64,000 nt of DNA from Mytilus trossulus (GCF_036588685.1 NC_086386.1:42889878-42953877), one strand, 5' to 3'; numbered from the stretch's first letter, positions 19,700-31,434 are shown. The notes: a model not told the origin generated them from the letters alone. Made by a program: numbers and translations.

Positions 19700-21960
19700 C
19701 GTTTCTTCAAAATGTCAAAAATCCACAACAATGAAATCTCTGCACAATATATTTTGTTCATTGTGATAATATTTACATAATACATGGGTTAAAAAATACA
19801 TCAAGATTACGACGTGTTTTAAAATTAATTTATAAATCGGCTTAGATGAAAAAATTGTGTCACAAGAACTGGTAAACATTTGAATGATTTTTTTAAGTAT
19901 TCATTTTGACATGTATAATTTATTGACTTTTCAAATATTTTAGCTTCGAACATCATTGAATAGACCTTTTTAGTCCAAATATGTATCTGGTGCAGTAAAA
20001 TTTATACTTTTAATGTTATTTATTTTGATTTAACGTATAGTCTATCTATAAGTCATTTACAAATTCAATATATGAGCACGCAAGTAGAATTCGTTATTCA
20101 TACAGAACCGGAATGTAACGACCAAGAAAGAGATACATTATGGTAAACACTAATGAAAACTGGACTGATGATACCCCGGAGGAGGCACTGTTTACCAGCT
20201 GTGGCAGCGACTCAGTTGTTGTAAATGGATACCTAATTTACAGCTCAAATAATATCTATGTTAGTTTAAACATATTTTATTGTTCAAGATAACAGATGGA
20301 TAGGACATAACTTTTTACAACTATACTTTTTGTCAATTTCTAGAGGTAGGTCTACAAATTTTAAAAATCAGTATTATGATTTATACAAGTTATCATACGG
20401 TTAATGGCCAAATTAATCCCGAAAATATGTTATAGGATGTTCACCTGTTGTAATGGGAGATAACTCTAAAATACCGGATGTTGTGATTTGGACATGAATC
20501 TCGAAGCCAATACTGTTGACAATTTGTTGTGAATTTGGAAATATTGTTCATTCTGCAGGTAGTAATATCGTTATCAGATTGTTATGAAAGAAACCGAAAA
20601 TCGTAGACGTAAAATGACTTTAGAATAAATAAAAAAAACTGTACAAACACGATATTTTATAAGAAAATATCGTTATTTTTACTTGCATAGATCCCATGTG
20701 GTGTAGGAACAAAAGTGCAAAAAACAAGATTTGAACTTGATGGATACATATGAACTTTGTTCGATGTCAAAAAGGGAGGTCCATGAATGTTGTTAATAAA
20801 TTTTGAAAAGGCAATGATATTCCATGTTTTTTCCGCCATCAATAATTGTGATTCATGTGAAAATATCGGTATTCAATTATTTCATTTTAAATATAGTCTG
20901 TTTCTTATTTTTTAATAGATTTACCTCCCCTTAATCACAAAGCCCAAAAGCTACGATTAAAAAAGGGAGACGAATCAAAATATTTCGAAAACAAACACTA
21001 ATTCATTCGGAACTCATTCGGAACTATCTTCATAAAGAGAGTTAACTATAGTTTTACTTACCTTGCTTTTCAAAAAAACAAGATTTACCTCACCTTGATC
21101 ACAAAGCCCATACCATTTGAAAAAAAAAATAACTGGATATTTAAGAGTAGTGCATTGAGTTATGAATAAAAATTCACTTTACACAATCGTTTGGATAGAG
21201 ATCGCTTCCTTTTTCAGTCATTTTCATTAGATTTTATTCAGTTCTGATACTATAGCTGGATAGCATATATAAAACAAGTATAACTAATAATTTTGGGAAT
21301 CATTTTGTAATAACTTGTTATTTGACTCCTAAATAGACTTGTTAAACCGGATGTACAATGAAGTTGATTATCGTGCTTATATCATAGAAAGGTTAAAAAA
21401 CGTAAGAAATCAGAATCTTGCATTATATCGGCGCTACCACATTTTTTGCATTCTCATATGTGTGCTTATCAGATTATTTATGACATTTTTACGCAAAATC
21501 TTTATAATGTGTACTGATTGATACTTAATCTTAGAGATCATGAATTATACTTATGTTAGTTGTAAATGGCTTTGCACAAGATTTCAATATCTGCGAGTAC
21601 TCCTATTGCGATTATTTGTGTCTATTGTTTCTATCGAGTAGTTTAATGCCTCGTACATATATTGTGGGATATACAGTACTTTTTGCAACTAAATATTATG
21701 TACAGGTTGTTCTGTTACACCGCTGCTTTAGGTTAGGGGAGGTACAAGCGCTCGAAAACAAATTAAACTCCGCACATTATTTATGTACCTGTCCCAAGTC
21801 GGGATCATGTAGTTTAATGGTTGTGGTTTGTTTCATTTCGATATATTTAAATTTATGAGTTTATGTAAGTAACCCACCGAACATTTTGAGCCATGTTTGA
21901 TATAATTAGAAAAACATTACACAATTATATTTAGATAAAACATCAAATCAATTCATTTTA
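19700..21960. other. Upstream half of unit A, no gene recognised
   Basis: Conserved with 26100-28360 but with frame-breaking differences across most of its length. It includes a diverged family B piece at 20165-20240 and a gaaactccgcacattatttatg repeat head at 21725-21850. No exon found. Confidence 0.55.
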
Positions 21961-22617
21961 AATTACAGAATCACTTTATCATTTTATGCATTTAAAGCAA
22001 ATGGTACATTATATGTCATGAAGAATATTTCTTGTTTCTGGGAGAATATCTAAAGCCATTTCGGAGGGGAAATGGTCATGACATGGGTCCTATACCCTTA
22101 AGACTAATTGTATGGTAAACAAGAAATTGTTGATATAAATTCAAACAAGTTTTTTTGGTAATCACAAATCAAACAAAAATGCTATCGTCAGCAACAAGAT
22201 AAGACACCGAAATGCAATCTTTTAAAAGCGTATTTCATACGACAAACAAAATGCAGTAATAGGTCCAGGTAGTCCTATGGTATATGTACATGTTATACAA
22301 CTTCAAGATAAAAATCATCAATCAATGTCAAACGATAACAAAGATAAGGGTCAGATATCTTTCTTGAGGAGGGAAACGCCAACGAGAAGATGAATAACAA
22401 GAAAAACATTTAAAATATGTTTAACAAAGGAAAAATATAACGGTCATTATAACGTTGATGTTTGCAAAGAAGTCGCCGAAACCAAATACTTCATGAAACA
22501 AAATTCATTAACGAAGAACAACACCTTCCTTCTAAAGGGCAGGTTTAACAACAAAATATACATTATGTTTTCGATCTATGAGTTTGAATGTCCTCTGGTA
22601 TCTTTCACCCTCTTTTT

Positions 22618-23515
22618 ATCAGCACATTTTGTGCTAACATGAATTTTCATTGATATGGTTATATTTATGAATTTACTATTTACAAATTTTAGATTTTTTT
22701 TCAAAAACTAAGGCTTTTCTACCTCAGGCACAGATTACCTTAGCTGTATTTGGCAAAACGTTTAGGAATTTTGGTCCTCAATGCTCTTCAACTTCGTATT
22801 CTATTTGGCCTTTTAACTTTATTGGATTCGAGCGTCACTGATGAGTCCTTTGTAGACGAAACGCGCGTCTGGCGTATATACTAAATTTAGTCCTGGTATC
22901 TCTGATGAGTTTATCTACAACCACTGGGTCGATGCCACTGCTGGTGGAGATTTATTTCCCAAAGGGTATCAAAAGCCCAGTAGTCAGCACTTTTTGTACT
23001 GACATGAATTGTCATTGATATGGTCATATTTATAAATTTACTGTTTATAAATCTTAGATTTTTTTCAAAAACTAAGGCTTTTCTACCTCAGGCATAGATT
23101 ACCTTAGCTGTATTTGGCAAAGCGTTTAGGAATTTTGATCCTCAAAGCTCTTCAACTTCGTACTTTATTTGGCCTTTTAACTTTTTTGGATTCGAGCGTC
23201 ATCACAAGCCTAGTAGTCAGCACTTTTTGTGCTGACATGAATTGTCATTGATATGGTTATATTTATAAATTTATTGTTTACAAATGTTTGAATTTTATCA
23301 AAAACTAAGGCTTTTCTACCTCAGACATAGATTACCTTAGCTGTATTTGGCAAAACGTTTAGGAGTTTTAGTCCTCAATGCTCTTCAACTTCCTACTTTA
23401 TTTGGCCTTTCATCTTTTTTGGATTCGAGCGTCACTGATGAGTCATTTGTAGACGAAATGCGCGTCTGGCGTATATAATAAATTTAGTCCTGGTATCTCT
23501 AATGAGTTTATTTAT
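22618..23515 (+). repeat. Three joined family B copies
   Basis: The signature (cagcactttttgtgctgaca, gaattgtcattgatatggt, ggcttttctacctcaggca, gattaccttagctgtatttg, ttggattcgagcgtcactga, acgcgcgtctggcgtatata) occurs at about 22620-22900, 22980-23205 (cut at ggattcgagcgtca) and 23206-23500. The copies are very similar to one another. The array interrupts sequence that is continuous in unit A around 16815. Confidence 0.85.
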
Positions 23516-24319
23516 AGCACGATCATCTGCATTTAACAAAAGAAAAAAGAGGGAAACAAATCGACATAATTGTCTCATATTATAATTGCAACTGGTTCTT
23601 TATTGTAGTGTGAATTTTCGATATGACCCTTTTGATCGTTGTCCCTTTATATTCCAATTCTTCTTGACGTTGTCAGTTTATCTTCGACTTATGAGTTTTA
23701 ATGTCCCTTTGGAAAGTTTTGTCCCTCTTTTACAAAATCAAGCATAGTAATCTAAATGTCGTTTCCTATCACTATGTTTTTGTGTAATTTGCTTTATTGA
23801 GTTCTCCTCTGTTCTTTATTATATCATATTTGGCAAGTAAAAAATCATGGGCAACAAAAGTTAACAAGAATCTCCTCAATTAAAATTTCTTTTTGATTTC
23901 TTTCCGTGTGAAAGAACTTTTATAAATTATCTTTTACTTATTTGTTGTGTAACATGTCCACGCATTCAACAATAGACTGATCAACCAAAAATTATACCAA
24001 AACCGTAATAAAAGAATTTAGACAAAAAAAATATTTAATCCGGAGCTTTGCCGTGAAAGACATTTAGCTTATTTGTCTTTGACAAACTTATAATGTAACA
24101 TGATCTTTGATACATTATACTTAAACCAATGCCATTACTAAATCCATTTTTTTTATTTTAACACTGAATTTATTTTTGAGTAACCGTAAATCCTATGTTC
24201 TAATTTAAAGCTATTTCCTGTGCAATATGGCTTTCAGTAATAAACAATAGCACATGTATTATCAGGAAATTTGTTTTATTCATTACAAATAAGAAAACAA
24301 TATTCCTGTTTTCAAAGTT

Positions 24320-25937
24320 TCATCCTCTATATCGGTAGCTTCCACCAGTTTTAGGATAGCCGTGATATTTACCACCATGTCCACTGTGCTGTAAAATATA
24401 AAAGGTATATATTTTAGTCATTTGTGTTGTATTGTTGTGATATATAATGTACGTTAGACACTTTTGACTCAGAATTCAATTTATTTTCATTTTAACCAAT
24501 GATGTCTGTTTGTTGCTTATCGGATTTTGTTATCATTACTGTAAACAACTGTACTATAAGTGGGATGTTTCACTATCTATAAAACCAGAGTTAACCAACT
24601 ATTTTCCAAGGAATATTCCTCTAACATGAAAATAACAGTTGTTTTCGATTCGTTCTGTTAATTGATATGGTCTAGTGCTTCATTTTGTCAGTTTTATAAA
24701 TTTTCACCTGTTTTTTAACTTATCTTGGAAAATGATAGTTATGTTTTTCATTTTCAATTAAATGTTCTTTGTATTATTATGCTCTTAATATTTTACGTGT
24801 TTACATTTTGTAGCTGCAATTCAAGTTTCCTATACCATGCATTTTATGACATAGCCACTGCAGCAGTCAGAAACATTTGTTTCTGATTGCTGCAGTGGCT
24901 ATGTCATAAAATGTCATAAAAAAATCCATTTTGTATTAAAAACGATTTCGCTATATATCTCTGTGTATTATCAATAGGTTACGTGTAGTCTAATCATTTT
25001 ATTAATTTCATACTGCAAATTATATACCACTAAAAGCTATGCCAAAACCGACTAAGTTTGGTTTAATATTTGTTGGTCGTTTAAAAAAATCCATGTGTAA
25101 TATGTCAGAACAGAATATTTTATCAATTTAAAAGTTATTGTGAATCACTACAGGAATGAAAATTCTTTTAAACAAAAACAACAATATTCGGTGATACCAA
25201 GTGGCATATAATGTGTTTGCTGGTTTTGTGTCGCTTCGCAGTCTTCAAAGTCACGGGTATCATTCATATTTTTAAAATGCATATATTATCAAGTTAGCTA
25301 AATGTTAATCGACACATGTTAACTCTTTTCATATCTTATAGAATAAAGATAGCATATGATATTTTATTAACATAATGTTAATTAACAGGTCATTGTCAAC
25401 AAATGAATACATGTTTACAGAATAAAACATCAGGTGTATTCCATATTTTGAAATACAGTTTTCCTTACAAATCAAGGAATACATTATAAAAATTTCCACT
25501 TACCCCTCCGCCAGAATGTCCTCCACTGGAATGACTTCCTTTATACCCTCCATGGCCCTTCCTATGTCTTCCATAGGCCGCTGAAATTATAACATTTCTT
25601 TATTTTTGAATATAATATGTCTACCATCCGAATCGATTCATCGCAATAAACGATAAAAAGATAACTGCTATGTTTTCTTAGTATAAACCTTGGGATCAAT
25701 TTAAATTTGTATATCTTATCGCAGATATGTACTTACTTTGTTAGTTTTAGTACATACTTGAAAAATAGTGTTTATATTTGCATTAATAAAAATAATGACA
25801 AAGCTATACAAATTGAGACAATTTAAAGCACATAATCTTATATGATTGTTACGGTTCTCACTCTACTTACCAACTGGCATTGTAACTGATGCCACCATCA
25901 ATAGAGCAACAAGGATTATGATGCCGAATAACTTCAT
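24320..25937 (-). CDS. GRP4: secreted Gly/His-rich basic peptide precursor, 3 exons
   Basis: Spliced minus-strand gene. Coding exons are 25871-25937 (67 nt), 25504-25580 (77 nt) and 24320-24388 (69 nt, TGA at 24320-24322). Introns are 290 and 1115 nt, with the same phases and splice signals as GRP3. The product is 70 residues. The leader is MKLFGIIILVALLMVASV..., followed by a 48-residue tail with 17 Gly, 7 His and 8 Lys/Arg, no acidic residue and no Cys. Motifs are YGRHRKGHGGYKG, SHSSGGHSGGG, HSGHGGKYHGYPK and SYRYRG. Coding sequence differs from GRP3 at 8 of 213 nt (four silent, four replacing), so neither copy shows decay. AATAAA (minus) at 24275-24280. Intron 2 carries a long palindrome. 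It is the best model gene of the cluster because intron 1 is short and clean. Function is inferred only as a secreted cationic peptide. Confidence 0.87.
24840..24913. repeat. Near-perfect palindrome in GRP4 intron 2, 36-bp arms
   Basis: Arms are 24840-24875 and 24878-24913, with one mismatch and a 2-nt centre. The core is gccactgcagcagtcagaaa facing tttctgattgctgcagtggc. GRP3 intron 2 has only one diverged arm (about 17871-17906, aaccactgcataaatcagaa). The inverted copy was therefore gained in unit B. Confidence 0.88.
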
Positions 25938-26017
25938 GTCTGTCTTAAAAGCTTTTCTTTAATCTCTTCGCTTTGACGATAAAATTAAGGCTGACGATGA
26001 GTTTGCTTCAGGAATAG

Positions 26018-26034
26018 CATATATATATATAAAG
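26018..26034 (-). promoter_or_regulatory. TATA box of GRP4
   Basis: The minus strand reads ctttatatatatatatg, a strong TATA sequence 81-97 nt upstream of the ATG. It is aligned with the GRP3 TATA box. Confidence 0.7.
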
Positions 26035-26099
26035 TGATGACACCAGCTGGTTGGTACATATAAGTTAATACAGGGAGTTTATATTGTTTCAACATGTTT

Positions 26100-28370
26100 A
26101 ACAACGTTTCTTCAAAATGTCAAAAATCTACAACAATGAAAACTCTGCACAAAATATTTTGTTCATTGTGGTAATATTTACATAATACATGGGTTAAAAA
26201 ATATATTAAGATTATGACGTGTTTTAAAATCAATATATAAATCGGCTTAGATGAAAAAATTATGTCACAAGAACTGGTTAACATTTGAATATTTTTTTTT
26301 TTTTTTAAGTATTCATTTTGACATGTATAATTTATTGACTTTTCAAATATTTTAGCCTCGAGCATCATTGAAGAGACATTTTTGTCCAAATATGTATCTG
26401 GTGAAGTTAAATTTTTACTGTTAATGTTATCGATTTTGATTTATCGTAAAATCTATATATAAGTCTTTACAAAATCGATATATGAGCACGTTAGTAGAAT
26501 TTGTTACCCAAACAGAACCCGAGTGTAACGACTAAGAAAGAGATACATAATGGTAAACACTGATGAATACTGGACTGATGATACCCCCGAGGAGGCACTA
26601 TTTACCAGCTGTGGCAGCGGCTCAGTTGTTGTAAATGGATACCTAATATACAGCTCAAATTATATCTTTGTTAGTTTAAACATATTTTATTGTTCAAAAT
26701 AACAGATGGATAAGACACTTTTTACAACTATACTTATTGTCAATTTCTAGGTAGGTCTACAAATTTTAAAAATCAGTATTATGTTTTATAAGAGTTACAA
26801 AAAATGTATCATACGATTAATAGCCAATTTAATCCCGAACATATATTATACATGTTATAGGGTGATCACCTGTTGTAGTGGGAAATGACTCTAAAATACC
26901 GGATGTTGTGATTTAGACATGAATTTCGTGGTCAACACTGCTGACAATTTGTTGTGAAATTAGTAATATTGATCTTACTGCAGGTAATAATATCATTATC
27001 AGATTGGTATGGTAGAATCAGAAAATCGTAGACGTCAAATGAGTTTAGAATACACAAAAATGTACAAACACGATATTTTATAAGAAAACATCGTTATTAT
27101 TACATGCAAAGATCCCATGTGGTGAAAAGATAATCACAAAAATACTAAACGCAGAGGAAAATCAATTCGGAAAGTCCATAATCACATGGCAAAATCAAAT
27201 CACAAAACACATCAAAAACGAATGGACAAGAACTATCATATTCCTGACATGCATTTTCGAATATAGAAAATGGTGGATCAAACCTGGTTTTATAGCGCTA
27301 ACCTTCTGAAGGAACAAAAATGCAAAAAAAAAAAGATTTTAACTTGATGGATAAATATGAGCTTTGTCATATGTCAATAAGGGAGGTACATGAATGTTGT
27401 TGATAAATTTTGGAGTGGCAATGATTTGCCGTGTTTTTCCGACATCAATAATTGTGATTCATGTGAAAATATCCGTATTCAATTACTTCATTTTAGATAT
27501 AGTCTGTTTCTTGTTTAATAATAGATTCACCTCCCCTTGATCACAAAGTCCACAAGGTATGATTAAATTAAGGGAGACAAATCAAAACATTTCGAAAACA
27601 AACTATAATACATTCGGAACTCATAGAGAACTTTGTTCATAAAGAGAGCTAACTCTAGTTTTTCTTACCTTGCTTTTCAAAAGACAAGAGTTACCTCATC
27701 CTGAGCACAAAACCCATACCATTTGAATAAAAAATAACTGGATAATTAACAGTTTGTAATAACTTGTCATTTTGGCTCCTACAGAGATTTGTTAAACAAG
27801 ATGTACAATGTAGTTGATTATCGCCCTTACATCATAGAAAAGATAAATAACGTAAGAAATCAGGATCTTGCATTATGTCGTCGCTTCCATAAATTGTCTT
27901 ACATTTTTGTATTGGCATAGGTGAGCGTTTATCAGATTATTTATGACATTTTTACACACAATCTATATAATGTGTACTGATTGTTACTTACTCTTTGAGA
28001 TCATGATTTATATTTATATCAGTTGTAATTGGCTTTGAACAAGATTTCAATATCTACTACTATCATAGTACTCTTATTGCGATGATTTGTGTCTATTGTG
28101 TCTTTCGAGTAGTTTAGTGCCTCGTACATATATTGTGTGATATACAGTACTTTTTGCAACTGATTATGTACAGTTTGTTCTGTTACACCGTTGTCTTATG
28201 TCAGGGGAGGTATTAGCGCTCGAAAACAATTTAAACTCCGCACATTATTTATGTACCTGTTCCAAGTCGGGATCATGTAGTTTAATGTTTGTGGTTTGTT
28301 TCATTTTGATATATTTGAATTTATGAGTATATGTCAGTGGCACAACGAACATTTTTAGCCATGTCTGAGA
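26100..28370. other. Upstream half of unit B, no gene recognised
   Basis: Aligned to 19700-21960 apart from the 27125-27310 insertion. It includes a T-run at 26288-26307, a diverged family B piece at 26575-26650, and a repeat head at 28195-28305. No exon found. Confidence 0.55.
27125..27310 (+). mobile_element. Family F insertion of about 184 bp in unit B
   Basis: Unit A reads gatcccatgtggtgtaggaa. Unit B has about 184 extra bases between gtggtg and ggaacaaaaatg. The insert carries aatcacaaaaatactaaacg, gaggaaaatcaattcggaaa, gtcc, then ttcctgacatgc, aaaatggtgg and aacctggttttatagc. Related sequences are at 28380-28540 and 55850-56000. This looks like a short interspersed, non-autonomous element. 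Class uncertain. Confidence 0.7.
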
Positions 28371-28379
28371 TAATTGAAA

Positions 28380-28540
28380 AAAATCAACAGCTAAAAGCCG
28401 AACTCTGAAGAAAATCAAAACTGGAAAGTCCTTAAAAACAGAAAAACACAGCAAACGAATTGATAGCAACTGCCATTTTTTTAACTTGGTATGTACAATT
28501 TCTATGAATATTAAACCTGGTTGTATAACTTGCTAAACTT
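28380..28540 (+). repeat. Family F copy
   Basis: Diverged relative of 27125-27310: aactctgaagaaaatcaaaa, ctggaaagtcc, cagcaaacgaattgatagca, acttggta and ttaaacctggttgtataact. Confidence 0.6.
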
Positions 28541-28728
28541 TTTACGTGTATGAGTTTTTATAATCGCATAAAATGAAAAATATTTTTGAAATTGTTTGAA
28601 TAGAAATTAATATTATTCATAATTTAACAATAAAAACTGAAAGTACCTTTATCCTCGCAGCGTATTCTTTTGCAGTGGACACGGTAGTGAAATTCAAATG
28701 TTCTAATAATAAATCACTGTTTACCAAG

Positions 28729-28932
28729 GAAGAACAGTATTGATGACAATAATATATGCTCAGCAATCGAAAGTACAAAATTAATAATCAAGTAATGAGT
28801 ATTTGATAATAAAATATTTGGAACAAATTCTTGTAAATGTTTATTATTTTATTATCAAATACTCATTACTTGATTATTAATTTTGTACTTTCGATTGCTG
28901 AGCATATATTATTGTCATCAATACTGTACTTC
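28729..28932. repeat. Long hairpin, 88-bp arms with one mismatch
   Basis: The left arm is 28729-28816 and the right arm 28845-28932, with a 28-bp loop. Arms begin gaagaacagtattgatgaca and end tgtcatcaatactgtacttc. Near-identity of the arms implies recent formation or strong constraint. No flanking target duplication or terminal motif marks it as a known transposon. Confidence 0.92.
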
Positions 28933-31434
28933 AATTCATAAAAATCAAATGGTGGCTCCCTTATGCTACCACGAATACAGCGAATGAAAGATTCGAATGC
29001 AAAAAAAAATTAAATTGCAAAATGAAAACAAAAAGTATCGTTAATCCAGATTTTTTTCTGTACAACTAGAAAAGGACTTAAATATTGACGTTAATTGAGT
29101 TAAAATGTATCAGTTTCATTTCGAGAGGTCCCTGTCTGGCATTTCTTTTATTTAGATAGAGCATCGCAAATTATATGAACTTATTTGAATGATATATAGT
29201 GTAGTTCAAAAATTATGAAAAAGTACTTTTGAGATAACGATATTCCAAAGAAAAAAAACACAATACGAGAACGCAAATTAATACCATAGCTCATTATATC
29301 TTATTGCAATAGGAAAAAGCTATTTAATAAGACAATAAAGCAACAAAAAATGACAACCCCGACCAACACCCGGAATGAACTCGTGTTCCCATTCAGTGCT
29401 CTACTACTGGTGATGCTTGTTGTGTTCCAGTCAGCTGTTACAAATCGGTGAGAAGTCCCAGTTCAGGGAAAAAACAGGACTATGCCAACGACAAGTGCAA
29501 CATATAATTGATAACCATTAAATTTATTTATTTCCCATGCGTTTATGACAACTGAAGAACTCACCTTTCATAACAAAATAAAAATAAAACCATTTAAAAT
29601 AGTGATCAGATTTTCTCTTAAACTTACAATAAATTGATGTAATTTGTAAAAATATTTAATAATCTGTTTTCATATTCACTAAAGCCTTAAATTTGACACG
29701 AGTTGTTTCTCTTTTGCCACAGCAAATAGTTTGCCTTTCACTCTACCTGATACAATAGATGCACTAGGATTTGTGTTACCCATCTCTACTCAAAGCAATA
29801 TGTATATTATTTTCTATAATATTCAGTAAGTTTGACACTTTTCGGCTGTCTGCATTACACTTCATCGCAATCATATTGGGTCAATTTTTTTCTTATCTTG
29901 AAAATGTATTTCTTGTAACTCATCCTCAGTATGTAATGAAAAGGATACATATGTTAGATTGTTATATTATCCCTACTCGTATGAATTTCAATGCACGTAA
30001 TCAAGGTATCATGGTAAATTATTGAATATTTTAATAACTCCGCCTGTACTGGTAGGTGCATATTGCAAGTTTGTGATTTAGTCATTGTCATATGCATATG
30101 CCGTCTATTATGTCTGTTGTGTAAGTTTTTTGTTAACTACAACAGTATTTGTTAATACATAAGCATACTTTTGGTTTCCTTCGTTTGATTTTTTTGACAT
30201 TCTGTGATATCGGGTCCGTTTATAGCGTACCAGCGTACTACTATATACGGAAAAAGGTTTGATCATTACTGAGTCCGTACAGTCTTCTGTTACCTGTTTC
30301 TTCGTGATTTGGATGCTTGTGAATAGTTCTCTCATTTGTAATCATACCAAAGCTCCCCAATTGTTTTATATAATAGATGGTTTATTTATATAAATACATG
30401 TTTTAATAACGAAACTGTTGTTTCAACAACCTAATCTGCATTGGCTATTTTCTATGAGACGTTATGTGGATAAGATTGTATTTTTCAGAATTTTCTTTAA
30501 AAATTAAAGTTTACAAATGACATGTTGTGGAAAAATCAAATTGACCCCTTGCTTTTAAATTGTATGAAAATACAAAATATGATCTTACAAATGACAGCTG
30601 TACAGAAATATGTCATCCCTTTCAGTAGTAAATCCGTTGCTAGATGGTATGTCCGTTTAGCTGTTCGGAATGATGTATTAGATCTACGTCAGGTCGCATC
30701 AGGACAATTACTGATGTCTACGATAAATGAGGTGTTATGATTCAAGAAATGTAATATCGAGCAATTTCGCTTATCCTACAAAAAATAAACATTGAATTAT
30801 TAAAAGCCATGACTGTCACATTCATGTTCACCCAGTTAACTCGTATTCTCATGTTTGATTTATAACATACTAAAACGTATATCAGAATTATAAAAAGTCT
30901 AAAATATATAATGAACAATGCATGAGCTCGATAATATGTATCAGCGTTTAGTATGTAATATAGTCTCATTAACTATCGAGATGACCCCCGACGACTGCCG
31001 TCATCATATTAGCATAAATATAACTATAAATAGATAGTGAAATTGTGCAATTGGATTTTTCTAGGTCTGTTTAATTTGATATTGATTCATCTGATATTAT
31101 AGTTTCAAAATATATGTTTTTCGTCGCTTTTATCTGTATAAGTTTGAGTACTTGTAGATCGAATGAATCATGCAAATGGTTTGCCTTTGTTTAACTTTAA
31201 ATGTTAACCTTATTTACTTTTTGATAACTGAACACGCATATTCTTTGCGTTATCTATCTTAGCTAAGGTGTCAAATTAAAGGTCACAAAAATACAGATTT
31301 GATTCGGTAAAATTGTCGTCTTCCATGTTACTAATGTCCTAATCGATGTATCTTTGGCTCATTTTGACAAACTTGAACAATATTGTCTGCTAAAAGCGAA
31401 TTATTATTTCACTACATTGTAATTCATTTTCATT
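28933..31434. other. No gene recognised; one degenerate repeat
   Basis: AT-rich non-coding sequence. The stretch at about 30030-30345 ends with cttgtgaatagttctctcat followed by ttgtaatcataccaaagct. It is a degenerate inverse copy of the family A end seen at 19265-19315 (gtggataattgtgtcattgg, caatcataccacatct). The 72-codon plus frame at 30522-30740 has no supporting context. Confidence 0.5.

Larger units (their letters stand above)
15280..21960. repeat. Tandem duplication unit A, containing GRP3
   Basis: Matches unit B (21970-28370) in order and orientation. Paired anchors are: a block before acccttaaga at about 15300-15425 and 21990-22105; gataagacaccgaaatgcaa at 16386 and 22199; the 3' flank ctttcagtaataaacaat at 17400 and 24230; all GRP exons and both introns; gatgataccc-ggaggaggcac at 20169 and 26578; gatcccatgtggtg at 20690 and 27111; and aaactccgcacattatttat at 21765 and 28231. 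Unit A alone carries the elements at 15832-16388 and 18710-19330. Confidence 0.85.
21970..28370. repeat. Tandem duplication unit B, containing GRP4
   Basis: Head-to-tail copy of unit A; the junction lies close to 21965. Material specific to unit B comprises the triple family B array (22618-23515), a 36-bp inverted duplication in GRP4 intron 2 (24840-24913) and a 184-bp insertion at 27125-27310. It lacks the unit A TIR element and the 621-bp family A insertion. Confidence 0.85.

Noticed and set aside
20140..20295. 50-codon frame conserved in both duplication units
   Set aside because: It overlaps a diverged family B remnant, and the substitutions between units are not biased towards silent changes.
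30522..30740. 72-codon plus frame with a fairly balanced composition
   Set aside because: No splice sites, leader, domain or paralogue in the window; isolated in non-coding sequence.
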